From NCBI GenBank assembly GCA_018466975.1, contig CM031555.1, forward strand, positions 2,542,001-2,606,000: 64,000 bases of DNA, written 5' to 3'. This DNA is from Sparassis latifolia. Lineage: Eukaryota; Basidiomycota; Agaricomycetes; Polyporales; Sparassidaceae. A program made the position numbers and the translations under genes. Shown piece by piece: positions 34,270 to 45,002 of the stretch (position 1 is its first letter; every line of letters begins with the position of its first letter). Under the pieces are notes generated by a model. That model saw only the letters and a list, made by a program, of their open reading frames with translations, did no database searches and was not told where the DNA came from.

Positions 34270-35190
34270 AGACACTGCTACGGAAAAAGTACAGTAAATC
34301 AACTTTCAGCAGGTACACGGTGGACATACTTACGAAACTCTGCAACAAGCACAATTTAACGGTCACACCAACTGGCCGGTCGAACGCAGTAAAGCAGGAC
34401 TACATCGATGCACTCTGGAAATATGTGAGTAAATCTCACAGCGAACATAGCAGAAGGCACTTACAGTAGTCAGCGACATGCCCCTGCGGCTCCAACGCTC
34501 GGTCCTTACGCACACGAGGATACCGCGGCCTCAGCACCTCTTGAGAAGTCGACGTCGGAGATCGCACGCAAGCGTAAATCGCCCGAAGAGCGCAACGCGG
34601 AGCGACGAGCAAAATGAGTGCGTCTGACATACAAGCATGTAAGCCTATGATTGCAACGTTCAACCATGTGGTGACCAATGTTATAGTCAAATGCACCCGC
34701 AGACGGCGGGACGGTGGCGCGGCCAGCCAGCAAACGTGCTCTCTCGGGAGAGCGGGAGCGATCGCAAAGCCCTAAACGAGCTCACCTGCAACCCTCCGGC
34801 ATGCCTCCTCCAGCCCCTTCAGGCCTTCGCGACCGAGACGCTTCGTGTATTTATTCCACGATCGGTAAACGATTGGCTCCGCAGAGTTTACGGAAAAAGA
34901 TGCGAGAACTAACAAGAAGGCTCGCGAAGATCAGGTATGACCTCTTGAATTGCGGTGAGACGAGAAAACGTACTGACTCACCTATCGCGGAGAAGCCCAA
35001 CGTAGTCCTGTGCATCAAGATCCCAGCACGGAAGCTGAACGATGAGCAGGCCAAAGTCGTTCATATCAAGCTCTTTGCGAAAGCTAAAGACTGGAAAGCT
35101 ATACGGGAAATTGAATGCCACTGCTCCCAAGACGGAAGCCTGAATCTTCTTCAGGTCGCAGCACAGCTCGGTGTACATGGCAAATGTCGT
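34270..35190 (+). CDS. Possible SAP-like domain protein (fragmentary model)
   Basis: The reading LTKLCNKHNLTVTPTGRSNA followed by VKQDYIDALWKY (about 34320-34425) resembles a SAP-type DNA-binding helix pair. After an intron comes SQRHAPAAPTLGPYAHEDTA, then a Lys/Arg-rich stretch (EIARKRKSPEERNAERRAK) that runs into a stop. A further open segment (34714-34935, PASKRALSGERERSQSPKRA and a basic end) and another after 34985 (KPNVVLCIKIPARKLNDEQA) look coding-derived. I cannot fix all splice sites. The 3' end abuts the third copy of the inverted-repeat segment at 35218, which probably truncated it. Confidence 0.35.
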
Positions 35191-35217
35191 GTAAGTGGGG
35201 TGCATCGCGGTGGGACT

Positions 35218-36556
35218 AGAGCACTCACATGGTACGCTCAGGTGGTCGATCCTCGTAATTTCCGACCATTCCATGAATACGCGCCAGGTATTGTAGAAAG
35301 CGGAGACGTCGAGACCTTGACGAAGGACCGGTATTTGCGAGTGATCGTTATGTAGCATCTGTAATATCTGTATAGCCAGAGTGAGCCGTGGACGATGCGT
35401 CCATGGGCAACAACGTACGGTTACGGGCTTTCAAGCAGAGCCAATATTGGCCTGTGGGTTGTTCTAGCGGCTCAGGTGCCAATTAATGGTGCGTTTTCGC
35501 GGTTCTTATGTTTATATTTGGTACAAACCCGATATGGCGCTCAATCATCAGAGATGTGGCTCGGATGGCTATGATACAGGTTCTAATACAATGTATACTA
35601 TCGGCCCCTAATTCAAACAGGCACGGCGGCGCGCACGAGAACAGCTCAGCGAGGAAGAGGGCACCTGCGCAGAAGAGGGCGTTACGAGGAAGCCCTCAGG
35701 GCATCGAAGTGGGCGAGGAAAAGGGCAGCGACGACGGCACTGGAGCGGAAGAGGGCGATGGCGTCAACAACGACAACGGCGAGGAGGGCATGGGCGAGGA
35801 GGAGGAGGCAGACACGGCGACGGAAGAACTGGCCGATATCGCAGGGATGATGGAAATTCGAAGGCAAGGAAGAAGGCGCCCAAATTCTGGACAGCGGCCA
35901 GATGGCGCACGCGGTCTATTTGTGCGAGACAAACAGAGGCTGAGAAGCGGCTCGTGACAAGCGGCTCGTGACAAGTGGCCCGTGATGTGTGGCTGCCTTA
36001 TTTGCGCGAGACAAAGCGACGGGATGCATCAAAACTCCGCTGGAGGTGGAATGGGCATTTCTTTCCTCTTGTTCTCGTTCCACCACCATCTCTCGGCCGT
36101 AGCGCTTGTCATTCGCTATGTGGCCTGGAGCCTTTAGTAATGTTGTAGTGTAGTTCGCTCTCTTTTGTAGTTTCGTTGTTATTTATTCTTGTGGGGTCCT
36201 CGTTATCTTTAGCTATAGTATAGGTAGCCAAGCTGCCGGACGGTTTGTTTCATCGCCCTTTTGCGCCGGTTGCATACCAGAGTGGGATACAATCGAATTG
36301 CAGCCGATTTGGTTATTGATTACCTTACGCGTAAAAATTTCTGAAGACCCTTGACATTAACGCACCCGTGCGGTTACAGCCAGATCGCGCCAGGTCGATT
36401 GTACACGCTGAGGTTGATAGGCTGACAGGCTGACAATAATGTATGTGCACGATATGGACGAAGGGCGGTGTAGCTATACTGACATGTTTCTCAATGTATA
36501 GGAGAATGCGGCGCTTGTGCATGCTCACGCACAACTGCAGGAGCAGCCGCTACATC
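35218..36556 (+). repeat. Internal third copy of a terminal-repeat segment (about 1.34 kb)
   Basis: Matches 48936-50254 in the same orientation and, inverted, about 29590-30905. It carries the same acidic-protein frame. Sharp borders: similarity starts at AGAGCACTCACATGGTACG (about 35218) and ends at GCCGCTACATC (36556), after which the sequences are unrelated. Confidence 0.85.
35508..35957 (+). CDS. Acidic low-complexity protein, copy 2 of 3 (internal copy)
   Basis: 149 codons, homologous to the frames at 30727-30200 (minus) and 49224-49655. It has an extra in-frame insertion of 18 bp (KRAPAQKRAL instead of KRAL). The end RRPNSGQRPDGARG...RSGS is kept. Confidence 0.4.
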   Translation: MFIFGTNPIWRSIIRDVARMAMIQVLIQCILSAPNSNRHGGAHENSSARKRAPAQKRALRGSPQGIEVGEEKGSDDGTGAEEGDGVNNDNGEEGMGEEEEADTATEELADIAGMMEIRRQGRRRPNSGQRPDGARGLFVRDKQRLRSGS

Positions 36557-36811
36557 CAAAATCTTTGCGGATTTGATCATGAAGCAATTGAAAAAACTGC
36601 AGCGCGGCCGCCATTTGTCTGAAATTGGTATAGACGTGTTCAGGTGATGTGATGCCTGTGCCTATTCATTCCAACGGCTTATTGTCTGGGTCGGTTTTAT
36701 ATCTAGGATGACGTGGAGTGCTTGCTGGTAACGACGCCGATCTGGAGCGTGCTCTCCTCCAGTCGATCAGTGGTGTATATGGAGCAACTATCGCAGACCC
36801 GAGGAGGAGAG

Positions 36812-38449
36812 ATGGCTTTGGAAAGAACACTGTCTGGTCATTCGAAACCAGTCAATTCTATGCTTGTCGCCCAGGATGGTAGTCTACTTCTCAGTGCCGG
36901 TACGTTGTGTGTTAGTGCATTTCTGGTATTCACTTATGTTGCTTCATTCGCAGGCGACGATGCTGTGCTGAAGATATGGAGTTTACGATCGGGAGAACAG
37001 CGGCAAGAAATTTTTTGCACGTTCCACGGGCCTATTGGGGCGATCGCGTGGGTTGATCTGGGGGGCGGATTGGATCGAGCCTTCGTGTTCGGTTGTGGCG
37101 ATGGGTCAATACATTTGTATGTGCGAGATGATGCGACTGTAAGCTATTCATGAAGTGTCTTTTCATCTGTTTCATCCATTAGCAGGATGTCTTTCTTTTT
37201 CGTTCGCTTGTGTGCGCTCACGAGGGATACGTGGAGGATATTCGATTCGATCCCAGCCATGGTCGACTAGTCACTATTGGACAAGGAGCAGTTCAAGTGT
37301 GGAGGTTTGAATCGGAAGGTATGTGGTACGATGTCATTCCAATGTCGTGCATTTTGACGGTGTGCGCAGGTTCGATATCTGCTGTATGGGCAACGAAGCC
37401 TCGTAAGGATTACATGGCTCGAGCAGTGCGCTTCTGTGATGAAGGCGCAAGCGTTGTAGTTTTTTATGTGGAATCACATGAGATGTAAGTCACGCTATTG
37501 CTTTTCGGGGAACGTATAATGATCGCAGTTAGTTGCTGCTACTGCATAGAGCCATTCGGATTAAAGTGGTCGAAGATCTTGCCCACTCGAATGTGAGTCT
37601 TAGTCCTCTGTTGGAGCATGGATTTAATACTTCATCAACAGCGGATATGCCGATTTATCCATCGACGGAAGAAGTCTCTGGGTGACTAACCTATGTGATG
37701 GGCTCGACCAGTATCGATTTCCGTCTATGGAGCGTGTTCGCAGTTATCCCTACCGGATCGTGAACAATTATCCTGTGCATGTCGTGATACATGAATCGTC
37801 GGTTGTGGTAGGCGGCGATGACGGTGTCGTACGGATTTTCGACACAACGAACTATCACAACGTTGAGATGCTGCACCATGGTGCAGGTATGGCTTATTTT
37901 ATTTTCATTGACATGTGACGTTAATCTGATGTTAGCAGGGCAATTGGTACAGGTAGTAACAGTGAGTGGCATTGGGGAGGCATGAGGCTGCACTCATACT
38001 TGCAAAGGCTTATAGCACGGAGAGTGAATTCAAGGTAGCGACAGCTTCTTCCGGTGAGGGTTCATGCTGTATCAAGATATGGCAGCGGAAGCAGGTGAGC
38101 TGTGCTGATTATCTCTAGCGGGCTCCGCCAACAACATCGTTATTCACAGAAGGTCGCTCATCGTCGAGATGAGGCGCGAAGGCGTCAGACTGATGTCGGA
38201 CTCGCATGGTGGCACCTCGTAATCACGGTCATCCTCACGATTGTGGTTGTCAATGCAGCTAATTCTGTGAACTGGGAAGCTGTCACGGGTAGCATGTTTG
38301 ACCAAGTCAGGTCGAAGTCACAACTGGGAGCGTCTGTAGTGCCGACGAGCGCATTCAGCGGGGGGGCAACATTGGTAGTAAATTGCGATTGGTTAGATGC
38401 AGTGTGTGAAGACGAGGATGATGACGGAGACAGTGATGATGACATGTAA
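36812..38449 (+). CDS. WD40-repeat protein with a C-terminal membrane segment
   Basis: Start MALERTLSGHSKPVNSMLVA at 36812 (an in-frame ATG at 36713 is less likely). Exons include 36812-36899, 36954-37138, 37186-37318 and 37370-37484; later exons begin near 37546, 37643 and 37940. WD-type blades are visible: SLLLSAGDDAVLKIWSLRSG, FVFGCGDGSIHLYVRDD, LVTIGQGAVQVWRFESEG, SLWVTNLCDGLDQYRFPSM and VVVGGDDGVVRIFDTTNYHN. The last exon (about 38150-38449) has a hydrophobic helix WWHLVITVILTIVVVNAA followed by an acidic tail ending DEDDDGDSDDDM. One splice junction near 37597-37642 does not keep frame cleanly, so the copy may be damaged. Similar membrane-anchored WD40 genes are frequent in agaricomycete genomes; as transposon cargo its role is unknown. 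Confidence 0.65.
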
Positions 38450-38642
38450 TATTTGTAGCAGTGTCAAGTAGAATCACTCAAAGTGGATAGCGTGGAATGT
38501 ATAGCATAATCATGAAAGTGCTATTCATAGGATGTTCACTGATGCGAAAGCATACTGCTTCCCGTCCCAAGTGGTTCAAAATCGGGCGATCCTGTCCGCA
38601 CTGCATTGCCTCAATACTCCTGTGACCAGTGCATATGGTACG

Positions 38643-41600
38643 TCAGCCTTCAGTTACGTGCTGTAGATGCTGAGTTACCTTCTGCAGGGACTTGAACACA
38701 TAGGTTTCCATTGACCATTCCATCTGGATCACGTGGTCAACACGTTCTGATGCTGAGATGATGCTGACTTCCTCGGTACACATTTTACTCCAGATACTTG
38801 CTCCAAAGTCTGGATATGCACGGAAAGGATCGAGCGCGGAATCTGGCAAAGGTAAGTACTGGTGGATGGCCAGAAATGCGTGCTGAGAATCTTTCTTGTT
38901 ACCATCATCTTCATTGTGACCGACGACCGAAAATATCTGCCGGATGACACCTGGTACTGGCGGCGCCATGGGAGATGTTTGGAAGAACACAAGACTGTTC
39001 TTCTCGTTGGAGTGGACAGTCGAATATCGCGTGCCACGGATTGTGAGATGGCCATGAAGCAAGCAATGTCAGGTGAGTCGCCAGCCTGGGACCAGAATGT
39101 TCAGTTCTGCTGATCGGGCCGTGAGGACATCATAAAATTCGCGTTCCAATCGGTGGACACTAGTCCAGTCAACAGTTGCACTGGTGTCTGGCGAAGGGCC
39201 ATCAAAAATTTGTTCGCCCAAGGTACGGATGTCCATCATCAATGTGCCTCGCTGATCGCCTCCGAAGCATGACTGGACGATGGGTGCGCAGTCCTTCAGA
39301 AATTTTGGGCAGTCATCCCGCTTCAGAAATGCCTTGACATTGGCCGCGGCGCAGAAAGATTCAAGCATAGTCTTCTCGAATTGCCCTGCCAAACAAGTGA
39401 GTGGATATCTTATACAATTAAGAGGACAAATGCTCACCCTGCTTGTAGTTTGTATTCACTTGCTGCAACACTCCGATGAGGCGCTCGAAGGGGAACATCC
39501 ACCAGCCATGGACTGGACCGAAGCGCATGAGGAAGTCACCGAGGTGAAGTGCATTGTGGTGATTGGGCACCAGGGTGAGCCCGGGCTTGAGCTCCAGGAT
39601 GTCGGAGAGGTAAGCGTGCATATGGATTGTATATCTGGTGCGATGATTTTCTGTAGTCCGATATGAAGTGGCTTGACGAACTGCACAGGCCAGCCGCATC
39701 GTGCAGTGAGCGAGATCATGACGGTGCTTAGACTCGTCTGATAAGTTGTCCAGTCGTTCACGGTGCCAATGCTTCATGAGCGAGACAGGTAATTCGAATT
39801 CTATTGCAGCTTTCCAGTGATCGGCTTTGAGCTTGCCTTGGCCTTTCGTACCCATGTTCGCAGGTGGTCCAACGGAATAAACGGGGGGATGTCTCGGCAA
39901 TGTCAGCCTGTACGTGTTTGAGATCTCATTTGCGAAAAGCCCGTATTGACAAGCTGTCCACTTCATCCTGTCTGTCTGCAAGCTTCGCTGTGGCTGCATG
40001 TTCAGCTGCACATTCTGCTGTGTACGCTTCTCCGATCAGAGTCTGAGGTGCAAGCTCTGCAGTATCGGGGGTGCTTGTCAGTGGGGCGCAGTCTGTAGCA
40101 GAAGCGGAAGGGCAAATCCAAACAGCAATGGTCGCATGCATCTGTGTGTAACCTGTTCGCCGAGTCTGATATGAGATCAGTGTTACCATTCGAGCTCAAT
40201 GTGAGTGCATACCAACACATCGGCGAGCACCGATTTTTTCATCTCGTGAACAGGGCGAGGTAACCGGAAGCTGAGCTCTCCGCACATGTGTCCCAGGGTG
40301 ACTTTATTGAAGTGCAACAACAAGCGAGGCTCGGGGTCCTTCCGCAGGAGGCGTCGAAGGCTGATCAAGTCATTCTCCTTGATTTTGCGCGAGTTTCCAG
40401 CATCCTCACGGTCCCCTAGAGGTATGTTCATTCCAATCACTTTTCTGCTATGGAACTGGGTTACTCCGAGAAAGATGTTATGCATCCCGTCAATGACTAT
40501 GCACCGAACGGGATCTCAATACGGTAGGCGATTAAGTTCGGACCATCGAACACCAAACTCCTTAAAAATGCGTTTTCGCTCTTCCTGCATGTCAGCGTCG
40601 CACCAGCGGACAGCGGCTTCCAAGATCTCTTCAGCCGTTTTTATCTTCCAAGTCGTCATGTCAATGTTATTGATACTCTGCTTCTTCAAATGGCACTGCG
40701 AGCAAAAGCACCCTGCGCTATGGCTGGCTAATCCGCCAACCTTACGAGATCCTGGCAAGTCAGTGATGATGAGGGCGAGCGCTGAGCGTACACGGCGACC
40801 GCGAGGATAGTCGTAAGTTCTGTTGTACCAAATGCCACGCTCCCAGGAGACTAACAGTTGGTCGACCAGTGGGCGGAGGAAGTGATTAGTGCACTCGAGC
40901 TTGGGCTCCTTGGGTCCGGGAATAATGCCCATGAGATATAGATTATCGGTTTTGTATCGCATGCTCGGCGGAAGGTATAAACACGACATAGCCATCGACC
41001 CCATCGAAATCGACAACCCTGCAATTTTGTTGAGATATGGGTTGAACCAGTCCACCGAAAGGGCCCAAAGTAAGCATAACTCGCCCTCAGCTGCATCGGC
41101 GAAGGGTTTTCCGTCCGGTCCCTGCATGTCGGCGACGGCGGATCCATCGGTGATGTCGCATAGATTGTAGCGATCTCGTATTGCCTTCCCCTGTCAGAGG
41201 ATCTCCTCCATCCCCGGTCGGCTGATAAGCCCACCCACAAATGCATGGAAGTCTTGAACGATGAAGGGCGTATAGGAGAGCGAACACTTTCGCTGTCCAG
41301 AACGCGAGTAGTCGTCAATCGTGAGTTGCAAGGTTTGCTGCGTGGGCCGCTGCGATGCTGACAATGACTCGGATAAACAGGTATATCGTCTTGATATGAA
41401 GGCGCATATGTGCAGCAGCATGACGGACAAGTTGCGTAAACTATGACAACAGCCTCCAAATTGAAGGCTTTCCACATGCCACGAATGTCACGGGGGAAAT
41501 GATCTAAAATCTGCTCCTCACGGTAGGATAATGACCGTGTGCCTTGGCGCAGTGCAGTGTCCAGCAAAACCTTCAACATCTGCAATGCGAAGTTACAAGT

Positions 41601-42439
41601 CATTCACGGCACCTGACCGAGCAGCTTCAGGATCAGTACTATGAACACCGCCAAGAGCAGAAGGGGATCTCCGCGCTGCAGCGGGTGGTCGAAATAGCGA
41701 CCTAACGTCGGTGAGTAATACTGGCTTGAGTGAGCAAGAGAGACCACTAACTTGTGGTGATCGCATCTGGTGGTGCTGCAGGGCCCTTCACCTTTTCAAT
41801 CCATTCTTGCACGTCTGAAATGTTCGAGGTGAGCCGTTCTAACATTGCATCGCGCAAAATGATCGTTGATTGGTCGCGCAATGTCAACTTCTCTAGCTTG
41901 GTGCAGGTTTCCTGAAACCAAGCCAGCTCCTCGCACAGTGTAGTGCAGGCAGCTGCAGCAGCTTTGCTGTCTTGGGAGGCCACAATACCCTCATCTTTTA
42001 CATGCGAAGTGCTCAAGAAACAGTCTCGGATCTCGTAATCGACAATCCAGAGCCCAGGTAGGGAAGTGAGTGGGGGTGGAATGGGTGGAAGGGGGGACAC
42101 TGTAGGCTGGGAGGGGGGCACTGTTGAAGATGGGTGCTGGGCCGGTGGTGGGGGCGGTGGCGGCAGTGCAGACTCTGCGGTAGGTTCATCCGTGAGTGCG
42201 TCCTTCAAAGTTAATTCAAAGATCCGGTTTGCTAGTTCGTCGCCTTCGAGCACAGAAGACGTCTGGTACTTTTGGAAGTAAATATTTCTTATGTGTTTTT
42301 GTTAATTGCTTACCTTCTTGCGTCTTCCGTCTGCTCTCTGATGCGTGTGGAGCATATTCCAATCTCTAAACTGACCCTGACAGTTGAACGTTTTGCAGTA
42401 GCACGGCCATGCTCGGCCTGCACCCTTCGTCGCGGGCAT
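38643..42439 (-). pseudogene. Tnp2-family (CACTA) transposase
   Basis: Start at 42439: MPATKGAGRAWPCYCKTFNC then QGQFRDWNMLHTHQRADGRR, a Cys/His-rich N-terminus; an intron leads to a Pro-rich linker (42253-41747). The core follows: PFIVQDFHAFVGGLISRPGM, WALSVDWFNPYLNKIAG, GSMAMSCLYLPPSMRYKTDN, LYLMGIIPGPKEPKLECTNH, FLRPLVDQLL, SALALIITDLPGSRKVGG, ASHSAGCFCSQCHLKK, VRWSELNRLPY, then DPVRCIVIDGMHNIFLGVTQ. C-terminal exons hold NHHNALHLGDFLMRFGPVHG, WWMFPFERLIGVLQQVNTNY and a last exon ending at 38643. This is the DDE-type transposase that would cut and paste the element. A TGA at 40516-40518 replaces the Trp expected in LPY-W-DPVR, so this copy is probably inactive. Exact splice sites between 39440 and 41700 were not all resolved. 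Confidence 0.85.
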
Positions 42440-42882
42440 GGGATCAGGGCTGGATCACTAAGGGGCAGATGCTCGTGATATTTATAGACACGTGTTTATA
42501 GACAGGCAGCAAATATAGCGTAAGTTTTACATGATTGCATTGTGATATGAAAATCACTAATCTCGTTACATCCATTGTTCACGGAGCGGCTGAGAAGGTC
42601 GAATAGACATGCGAACTTCCGATAAGTTCCCCATTGTTGCGTTGTAGTTTGACAGTCGCTGGTCACAAGGCACAGTGTTGTGGTGCGAGATATGAGCAGG
42701 CGAACGTGAGAGGACGGGCAAGTCACCTGTGATGTCGCAGCCTTCCAGTGTGCTCACTGCCGACAAGGATGGCTGGTATAGGCCAGCCGTCAATACAGAC
42801 GCAGGAGTCCAGTCAACTTTGTGAGTGTAGTCGCATATCGCGTGGGTACGTTGGCTTACATTCACGATAGTATGGCTCTGCA
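42440..42882. promoter_or_regulatory. Divergent region upstream of the transposase gene
   Basis: It should contain the transposase promoter. A 99-codon minus frame (42865-42566) has no recognisable features and I do not count it as a gene. Confidence 0.3.
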
Positions 42883-43615
42883 GAATGACTTGGCAGAGGA
42901 ATTCACCGTAGGTAAGAATATTTTTCTTCTACGACCTTGTCGAACTTAACGCTGTTCGCCCCTGGTGTAGAGAGAATGCTCTCCCCATATTCCCGGGTGG
43001 ACGGTGCAGCATATGGACTGCTCCCCTTGGACAAGGCACAGGCGCTCCTCCTGGCTTGGATGGTTCAGTCCCTCAGCTAGGGTCTGTCGGTCCTAAATCC
43101 CTGCCTTTGCTTGCCCCTATGCATCACATTGAGCCGCGGCAACCTACTCCGCCCCTGCGAACATTGGAGGAATGGCAAAGGAATCCCTGGTGCCTGCGCT
43201 GACAGTTGAGGTCACAGCCATGCAACAGCTGGTCGAATTTATCGGCCTCGCTGTTGATCAATCGGTGCAGAAGGCACTTTCCAACTTCACTCCGGTACTC
43301 GAATGCCAGAACGAGATCATTAGGCAGTTGGCCCCTCTGGCTACGCTTTTACCATCGGTGTGGGCATCGACATCTGCCAAGAATGAAGGGCGGTCCATTG
43401 TCTCCCACTCCACGCCGAATGGTGAATATGATGGCGGAGAGGAGGATAACGACAATTGCGACGATGCGCTGATCTCGCGTGTCAAGCGCTCCAGAGGAGA
43501 ACGTGATAACATCTTTCATGTGAGTAGCATGCTTATAGCTTATTCTCGTTCTGAATTAACCTACAGGATCGCTTTCGAGAATACCTGAAGGTGAAAGGTC
43601 TTCTACCAAAGGCTT
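42883..43615 (+). CDS. Possible small coiled-coil or unknown protein
   Basis: The clearest part is 43172-43519: MAKESLVPALTVEVTAMQQL, VEFIGLAVDQSVQKALSNFT, ECQNEIIRQLAPLATLLP and an acidic stretch GEYDGGEEDNDNCDDAL. A GT-AG intron (43520-43565) then joins to DRFREYLKVKGLLPKA and a stop near 43615. An upstream exon (from about 42969, a Pro/Gly-rich stretch ending RTLEEWQRNPW) is in another frame, so either a splice site is missed or there is a frameshift. No known family. Confidence 0.35.
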
Positions 43616-44227
43616 GAGACAGCCCCCTCTCTCCGGTCCCGAAGCCGGAAATCATGCAAGCATGGCACAATGGCGGGATGGCGCCATGGCAAGCAAACAC
43701 GTCGAACTTTCTTGTCGTTGCGACGAGTATACTCGCCATCGGTCTCATCCGAACTCATGCCTTCTTGACCTAAGGCCATGTGGATAATCTTGACTTTTCC
43801 CCAGATTGCCGGATTGTCTTGAAGGTTGACCTCGATGATGTCACCGTGCCGTTTATACACCTTCAAATATATATAAGTCAAATCGAAATCAAAGACTGAG
43901 ATGACGTACCGTCTCCCTGCAACTGTTCTTCCTACGTTGCTTCTTTGCAGTGTTCCTCGCTGACTCCACTTCTTCGTCCTCCATTAATTCCACTTCTGTG
44001 AATCGCTTGTGAGGCCCGTTCTGCAGCTTGTGCAGGCAACACTGTGATGCCATCGTGATTGTCCACGCTGGATCGGACACAAGCAGTGGGTGCTTGCCTC
44101 CTGCTACCTGCTTGAGAAACTCCTCAGTGACGATGTGGATCACCTCCTTGTTCCACACAGAACTCAGCGGCAACGACCACTCGATCAGGGGAGCAGCGAC
44201 ATTGAGACCATCCGGATGTGCACCCAC
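43603..44227 (-). CDS. Conserved agaricomycete transposon-associated protein, GMSSDE...PWRHP type
   Basis: Exon 1 is 44227-43910 and exon 2 43860-43603, separated by a 49-nt GT-AG intron. Features: a polar N-terminus ending in a basic KKQRRKNSCRET, then VYKRHGDIIEVNLQDNPA, HMALGQEGMSSDETDGEY and KVRRVCLPWRHPAIVPCLHD. The GMSSDE + VRR..WR.P pattern is one I recognise from many hypothetical proteins in mushroom genomes, often near DNA transposons. Function unknown. The gene may have a further 5' exon upstream of 44227 that I cannot identify. Confidence 0.55.
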
Positions 44228-45002
44228 TTTATCTCACGGAACAAGGCAATTACTCGCTGTCTCGCATCTTTGAAGCAAATGTGTCGTCATCATCCAAGAG
44301 AAAGCCGATCACACAGTTGCCGAAGAACTTCTATAACCCCGACTGGATGAAGACTATCACTCGTGCTCAGCGCAGTACCCTACGGTTCAAACTGGCATTC
44401 AAAATACCTGACCTCGTAAGAAGCATCTTTGTGTGTCATCGTTTGCTGGCTCACGTGTGAACCATAGCCAGAATTCACGGCGAGGAGAAACTAATGATAC
44501 GGACTTAGGCAAATTACCTTCCATGGTGATCACGGATGCGCTGACAGATCACATCGGTTGTAGTAATTGATCGAAATACTATTGTCGTGTGTAGCTCCGT
44601 GCAGAGAATTCTGAGTTCTGAAGCTTCCCAAGCTGCCAAGCTGATCCGATGGTCAATGATTCTGCGCGCATCGCCATCTCATTATCCCTTATCGGTCCCA
44701 TCCAGATATGCAGCGTTATTGTTCTCGTCATTGGCTGAAACACGATGGTGGATCTCCAGGTGAGCTGATGCGCCTGTTCACATGCTCTGTTCGTGAACTA
44801 ATCATTCGGTGCCACCATGGGCACTGCTGGACCGGTTGTGCATTGTCCGCGGTGAATCAATGGTAAGTCTTCCATTGTCCGCTTCAGATCTCCATTGTTC
44901 TCACTGCTTTGTCACTCACCCCGCTAAAGTCTCGGATGCGCTATGCACTGGTCGCTCTTGAGCATATTTAACTTCGAAAGAATCTCCATCCCACACTGTC
45001 CC
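44228..45002. other. Intergenic part of the giant element, no gene supported
   Basis: Several short open frames on both strands, none with recognisable features. Confidence 0.3.
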
